Positions 5,887 to 6,694 of a stretch of DNA of 6,694 nt are shown here, in pieces (position 1 is the first letter of the stretch; the number at the start of each line of letters is the position of its first letter). The stretch comes from Clostridia bacterium (GTDB lineage Bacteria; Bacillota; Clostridia; DUPQ01). Both the position numbers and the translations under genes were made by a program. The notes under the pieces were generated by a model. That model saw only the letters and a program-made list of their open reading frames with translations, did no database searches and was not told where the DNA came from. Location of the stretch: NCBI GenBank assembly GCA_028690885.1, contig JAQVAJ010000085.1:1-6694 (forward strand), in the 5' to 3' direction.

Positions 5887-6692
5887 TTGAAAAAGTCTTT
5901 TATCCTGTGAAATGTAATATTGTTCGCATTATGGAAGTTTTGCGGTTTATTCATAGCAGTTCTGCTTACACATACTATATCATTTTCATCAATGAACCAG
6001 TCTGGGTATTGCATAGCTGCTTTTTTCCTGTCTGCAGTAGAGAGAAGATCAAGAATATCCTCACAAAAATGCCAATCAATCAGATTTTTTGATTTGTACA
6101 TACTCAATATCTGTCTTTGGTTCTTGCATCGATTATCAATTCTGTTTCCCATTGCGTAATAGTAACCGTCATTACCGTTTCTTACGACAAACTTACTATG
6201 TGAAATAGGAAGATCAACAGCTTCAATATACTTTAATGGAGCAGACGGATTATCAGCATCAGCCTGACACAGAACAGCACACCTGTTTTCTGTAAGGTTA
6301 CACCTTAACAGGTTGTATATTTTGTTATCAAATCCTTTTATTGAATTTCCTTCGATACAAACAGGGTCCTCTTTTGCAATAATTCCTTTTGCATCTTTAT
6401 GTATATTCAACGGGTCTGTAATTGTCCAGCTGTTTTTATTCATTAAATCACTATCAATATCAGCAGAGACAATATGAGTTGAGAATTTGTGCTTCCATGT
6501 TCCATGCTCTATGCTTGTCCATAGTCTGTTATTAGATGTAATTACAGGCATGGGTGCTTTATGATAACCTTGCTCCTCATCTTTGCGCTTGGTAAAAAGT
6601 ATTGTGGATTCAGACCATGTTTTTCCATAATCATTTGACTTATGAATAACTATATCTCCATATTCTGTTGTTGCACCTAAAATATAAAGTAT
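5883..6692 (-). CDS. Sialidase-superfamily (BNR/Asp-box) protein, 5' partial
   Basis: The C-terminal 269 residues of a six-bladed beta-propeller protein of the sialidase superfamily. The frame stays open to the right edge. The Met at 6551 is internal, because the residues before it include a textbook Asp-box, SNDYGKTW (complement of 6615-6638), followed by GYHKAPMPV. Later landmarks are SIEHGTW, an ISHSKFVVRNG blade, YKSKNLIDWHF, and a C-terminal segment with YPDWFIDENDIVCVSRTA and NITFHRIKDF. These match proteins commonly labelled sialidase family or exo-alpha-sialidase, many of which have never been shown to cut sialic acid. The N-terminus, any signal peptide and the first catalytic arginine are outside the window, so location and activity cannot be judged. 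It is transcribed convergently to the operon and ends 9 nt from it. A link with the AGE epimerase in amino-sugar use is possible. Confidence 0.8.
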   Translation of the reverse strand: MLYILGATTEYGDIVIHKSNDYGKTWSESTILFTKRKDEEQGYHKAPMPVITSNNRLWTSIEHGTWKHKFSTHIVSADIDSDLMNKNSWTITDPLNIHKDAKGIIAKEDPVCIEGNSIKGFDNKIYNLLRCNLTENRCAVLCQADADNPSAPLKYIEAVDLPISHSKFVVRNGNDGYYYAMGNRIDNRCKNQRQILSMYKSKNLIDWHFCEDILDLLSTADRKKAAMQYPDWFIDENDIVCVSRTAMNKPQNFHNANNITFHRIKDFFK

Positions 6693-6694
6693 AT

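Noticed and set aside
6549..6551. ATG as the start of the sialidase-like gene
   Set aside because: An Asp-box (SNDYGKTW) and GYHKAP are encoded in frame upstream of it, and the frame remains open to the edge.

Overview
The window is AT-rich, gene-dense bacterial DNA with no RNA genes, CRISPR array or transposase. Short intergenic gaps, AGGAGG-type ribosome sites, overlapping genes and the protein family types suggest a low-GC Firmicute, most likely a gut- or rumen-type clostridium such as a Lachnospiraceae member. That placement is inferred from protein character, not from a marker gene.

Layout. (1) 3-1079, plus strand: an AGE-family (N-acylglucosamine 2-epimerase type) sugar epimerase whose N-terminus lies off the left edge. 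(2) 1080-1147: a short gap with an exact-consensus promoter (TTGACA, 17 bp, TATAAT) that ends almost on the ATG of the next gene, so the first message may be leaderless. (3) 1148-5873, plus strand: five tightly packed genes. They encode a small basic/coiled-coil protein of unknown function, a GT4 glycosyltransferase, an HD-domain phosphohydrolase, a stand-alone E2-like (CAT-fold) protein that lacks the usual catalytic histidine, and an acyl-adenylating enzyme with all its main motifs. Junctions are 5 nt apart, 4 nt overlapping, 80 nt apart, and about 23 nt overlapping. The single 80-nt gap holds two hairpins, and the second pairs with the Shine-Dalgarno sequence of the E2-like gene. (4) 5883-6692, minus strand and convergent: the C-terminal part of a sialidase-superfamily protein with an Asp-box, open at the right edge.

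How the genes may work together (inference). The central operon joins a sugar transferase, a fatty-acid-type activating enzyme, an acyltransferase-fold protein and a metal phosphohydrolase. That set fits synthesis or remodelling of a glycolipid or acylated envelope glycan, but nothing in the sequence fixes the substrate. The flanking epimerase and sialidase-like genes fit amino-sugar or host-glycan use and may be a separate function interrupted by the operon. The best leads are the promoter/leaderless arrangement, the paired hairpins inside the operon, and the E2-like protein with Glu in place of the catalytic His.
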